A model generated the notes under the pieces. The model searched no databases and was not told the DNA's origin. It was given only the letters and a program-made list of their open reading frames with translations. A stretch of 5,969 bases of DNA from an uncultured Collinsella sp. (lineage in GTDB: Bacteria; Actinomycetota; Coriobacteriia; Coriobacteriales; Coriobacteriaceae), in NCBI GenBank assembly GCA_900543615.1, contig UQSC01000111.1, positions 1 to 5,969 of the forward strand. Reading direction: 5' to 3'. Every line of letters starts with the position of its first letter. Position 1 is the first letter of the stretch. Positions 4,111-5,969 of the stretch are shown here, piece by piece. Position numbers and translations under genes: made by a program.

Positions 4111-5956
4111 ATGACCCAGCCCCTGCCCTGGGAAAAGAACACCGCGGTACCCGTGCCGCCCGCGCCGGAACCCGTGCCGCTCGATGCGTACACCGCCCCC
4201 GCCGCGCCGGAACCCGAGCTCGTTCCGCTCGACATCTACGACGCCCCGGCTCCGGCGCCCAAACCCGCCAAGCCGCTCGTCGATATCGACAGCCTGAACC
4301 CCGCCCAGCGCGAGGCAGTCCTGACCACCGAGGGCCCGTTGCTGGTGCTCGCCGGCGCCGGCTCGGGCAAGACCCGCGTCCTGACCTTCCGCATCGCGCA
4401 TATGCTTGGCGACCTGGGCGTTAAGCCCTGGCAGGTCCTGGCCATCACGTTTACCAACAAGGCCGCGGCCGAGATGCGCGAGCGTCTGGCGGCGCTCATT
4501 CCCAGCGGCACCCGCGGCATGTGGGTGTGCACCTTCCATGCCATGTGCGTGCGCATGCTGCGCGAGGACGCCGACCTGCTGGGCTACACCGGTCAGTTCA
4601 CCATCTACGATGATGACGACTCAAAGCGTATGGTGCGCGACATTATGCAGGCGCTCGGCATTGAGCAAAAGCAGTTCCCCATCAACATGATCCGCAGCAA
4701 AATCAGCTCGGCCAAAAACGCCATGATCGGGCCCGAGGACATGCTCAAGAGCGCCGATAGTCCTAACGACAAAAAGGCCGCGCAGGTCTACCTAGAGCTG
4801 GAGCGCCGCCTGCGCGCCGCCAATGCGATGGACTTTGACGACCTGCTCGTGCGTACGCTCGAGCTGCTGCGTACCCGCCCCGAGGTGCTCGACAAGTACC
4901 AGGAGCGCTTCCGCTACATTAGCGTCGACGAGTATCAGGACACCAACCACGTCCAGTACGAAATCGCCAACCTGCTGGCCGCCAAGTACCAAAACCTCAT
5001 GGTCGTGGGCGACGACGACCAGTCAATTTACAGCTGGCGCGGCGCCGACATTACCAACATCCTGGACTTTGAGAAGGACTTTAAAAACTGCAAGACCGTT
5101 AAGCTGGAGCAGAACTATCGCTCCACGGGCCATATCCTGAGCGCCGCCAACGCCGTGGTGCGTCACAACTCGCAGCGTAAAGAAAAGCGCCTGTTTACGG
5201 CCGAGGGCGACGGCGAGAAGATCCAGGCCTTCCAGGCAAGCGATGAGCGCGACGAGGGCCGCTGGATTGCCGGTGAGATCGAAAAGTTGCACTCCAAGGG
5301 TACGAGCTACGACGACATCGCCGTCTTCTATCGCACCAACGCCCAGTCGCGTATTCTCGAAGATATGTTCCTGCGCGCGGGCGTGCCCTACAAGATCGTG
5401 GGCGGCACGCGATTCTTCGACCGCGCCGAGATCCGCGACGTCATGGCCTACCTCAAGATGATCGTGAACCCGGCCGACGAGATGAGCGTCAAGCGCGTCA
5501 TCAATACGCCACGTCGCGGCATCGGCTCCACCTCGATCCAAAAGATTGAGCAGCTGGCGCGCGACAACCGTTGCTCGTTCTTCCAAGCCTGCGAGATCGC
5601 GTGCGCCGAGACGGGCATGTTTAGCGCCAAGGTGCGCAATGGCCTGTCGAGCTTTGTGTCGCTGGTGCGCGAGGGCCGCCGCATGGACGGCGAGCTCAAG
5701 GACGTTGTCGAGATGATTGTTGACAAGACGGGCCTGCTGCAGGCCTTCCGCGCCGAGGGCACCATGGAGTCCGAGAGCCGCGCTGAGAACATCCAGGAAT
5801 TCCTGGGCGTCGCCGCCGAATTTGAGGAGACGCACGAGGATATCGAGGGTACGCTCGAGAGCCTAGAAGAGCTGCGCGCAGCCGGTGTTGCCGACGTGCC
5901 TGCCGGCGCCGAGTCCGAGCCCGTCGTGGTGGGTGTGCCCGCGCCCGAGCCGGGGC
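4111..5956 (+). CDS. pcrA: UvrD/PcrA-type superfamily 1 ATP-dependent DNA helicase, 3' end cut off
   Basis: A 3'-to-5' helicase of DNA repair and rolling-circle replication. The first 615 residues are present. After a proline-rich extension (1-58) come the Q motif LNPAQREAV (62-70), Walker A AGAGSGKT (81-88), motif Ia TFTNKAAAEM (113-122), motif Ib TFHAMC (141-146), the DEYQDTN box (273-279), motif III VGDDDQSIYSWRGA (299-312) and motif IV EQNYRST (333-339). Domain 2B follows and includes FDRAEIRDVMAYLK (436-449). Motifs V and VI should lie beyond the cut, so about the last quarter to third is missing; the codons at the very end are adapter. The ATG is preceded by TGAGGAG six bases away. The extension holds two related blocks, APEPVPLDAYTAPA (18-31) and APEPELVPLDIYDAPA (32-47). 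A second Pro/Val/Ala-rich stretch (595-615) falls at the break. UvrD is the alternative name for this family. Confidence 0.95.
4149..4216 (+). repeat. In-frame imperfect repeats in the helicase N-terminal extension
   Basis: CCGCGCCGGAACCCG occurs exactly at 4160-4174 and 4202-4216, 42 bases (14 codons) apart. ACCCGTGCCGC occurs at 4149-4159 and 4170-4180, 21 bases (7 codons) apart. Both periods are multiples of three, so unit gain or loss keeps the reading frame. They encode the repeated APEP-VPLD-Y-AP blocks. Confidence 0.75.
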
Positions 5957-5969
5957 CTGTCTCTTATAC
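5957..5969. other. Tn5 mosaic-end adapter remnant (right end)
   Basis: CTGTCTCTTATAC equals the first 13 bases of the reverse complement of the Tn5 mosaic end used in Nextera libraries, mirroring the left end. It is not genomic; the last helicase residues predicted across it (PVSY) are artefacts. Confidence 0.95.

Noticed and set aside
5023..5835. 270-codon open frame on the minus strand over the helicase
   Set aside because: Complement of conserved helicase coding sequence; rich in Ala, Leu, His and Asp as expected for a third-position GC artefact.

Overview
The window is a GC-rich assembled contig of bacterial chromosome. It carries Illumina Nextera (Tn5) adapter sequence at both ends: positions 1-47, and 5957-5969. 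The genuine genomic insert is therefore about 48-5956, and the two outermost loci are cut by library preparation, not by biology. Strong GC bias at third codon positions, Shine-Dalgarno-led genes including a TTG start, and the character of the proteins suggest a high-GC Gram-positive. A Coriobacteriia member such as Collinsella is my best guess, but this rests on general impression and not on a marker gene.

Layout, left to right. (1) 48-206 is a leader region dense in GTTC/GAAC half-sites. (2) 207-1931 is a two-gene operon for a two-component system: an OmpR/PhoB-type response regulator, then a short-loop, two-helix 'intramembrane-sensing' histidine kinase of the BceS type. (3) 1932-2151 is a gap between convergent genes. 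It holds an intrinsic terminator that can work in both directions, a 19-nt-period repeat, and a large nested inverted-repeat structure of about 130 nt. (4) 2152-2589, minus strand, is a single-domain universal stress protein with an intact ATP-binding motif. (5) 2590-2837 is the divergent intergenic region. It contains a hairpin with a T-run. (6) 2838-3818 is uppP/bacA, undecaprenyl-diphosphate phosphatase. It starts at TTG and has an unusual Ala/Gly-rich plus acidic insertion. (7) 3819-4110 holds a strong terminator, a TGCACCA repeat cluster and a probable promoter. (8) From 4111 to the contig end lies a 3'-truncated UvrD/PcrA-type superfamily 1 DNA helicase with a proline-rich N-terminal extension.

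How the parts may fit together. Bce-type two-component systems classically sense antibiotics that target undecaprenyl-pyrophosphate, such as bacitracin. UppP consumes that same lipid and itself confers bacitracin tolerance. Both the regulator operon and uppP lie within 4 kb, and their leaders share a CARTTCTGTSA element that partly resembles a BceR box. A local cell-envelope-stress module is therefore a reasonable hypothesis. No BceAB-type ABC transporter, normally the partner of this kinase class, is visible; it could lie beyond the left cut. The universal stress protein and the helicase have no evident link to this theme. I do not see a clearly new defence or mobile system. The most unexplained item is the large structured element at 2030-2159.
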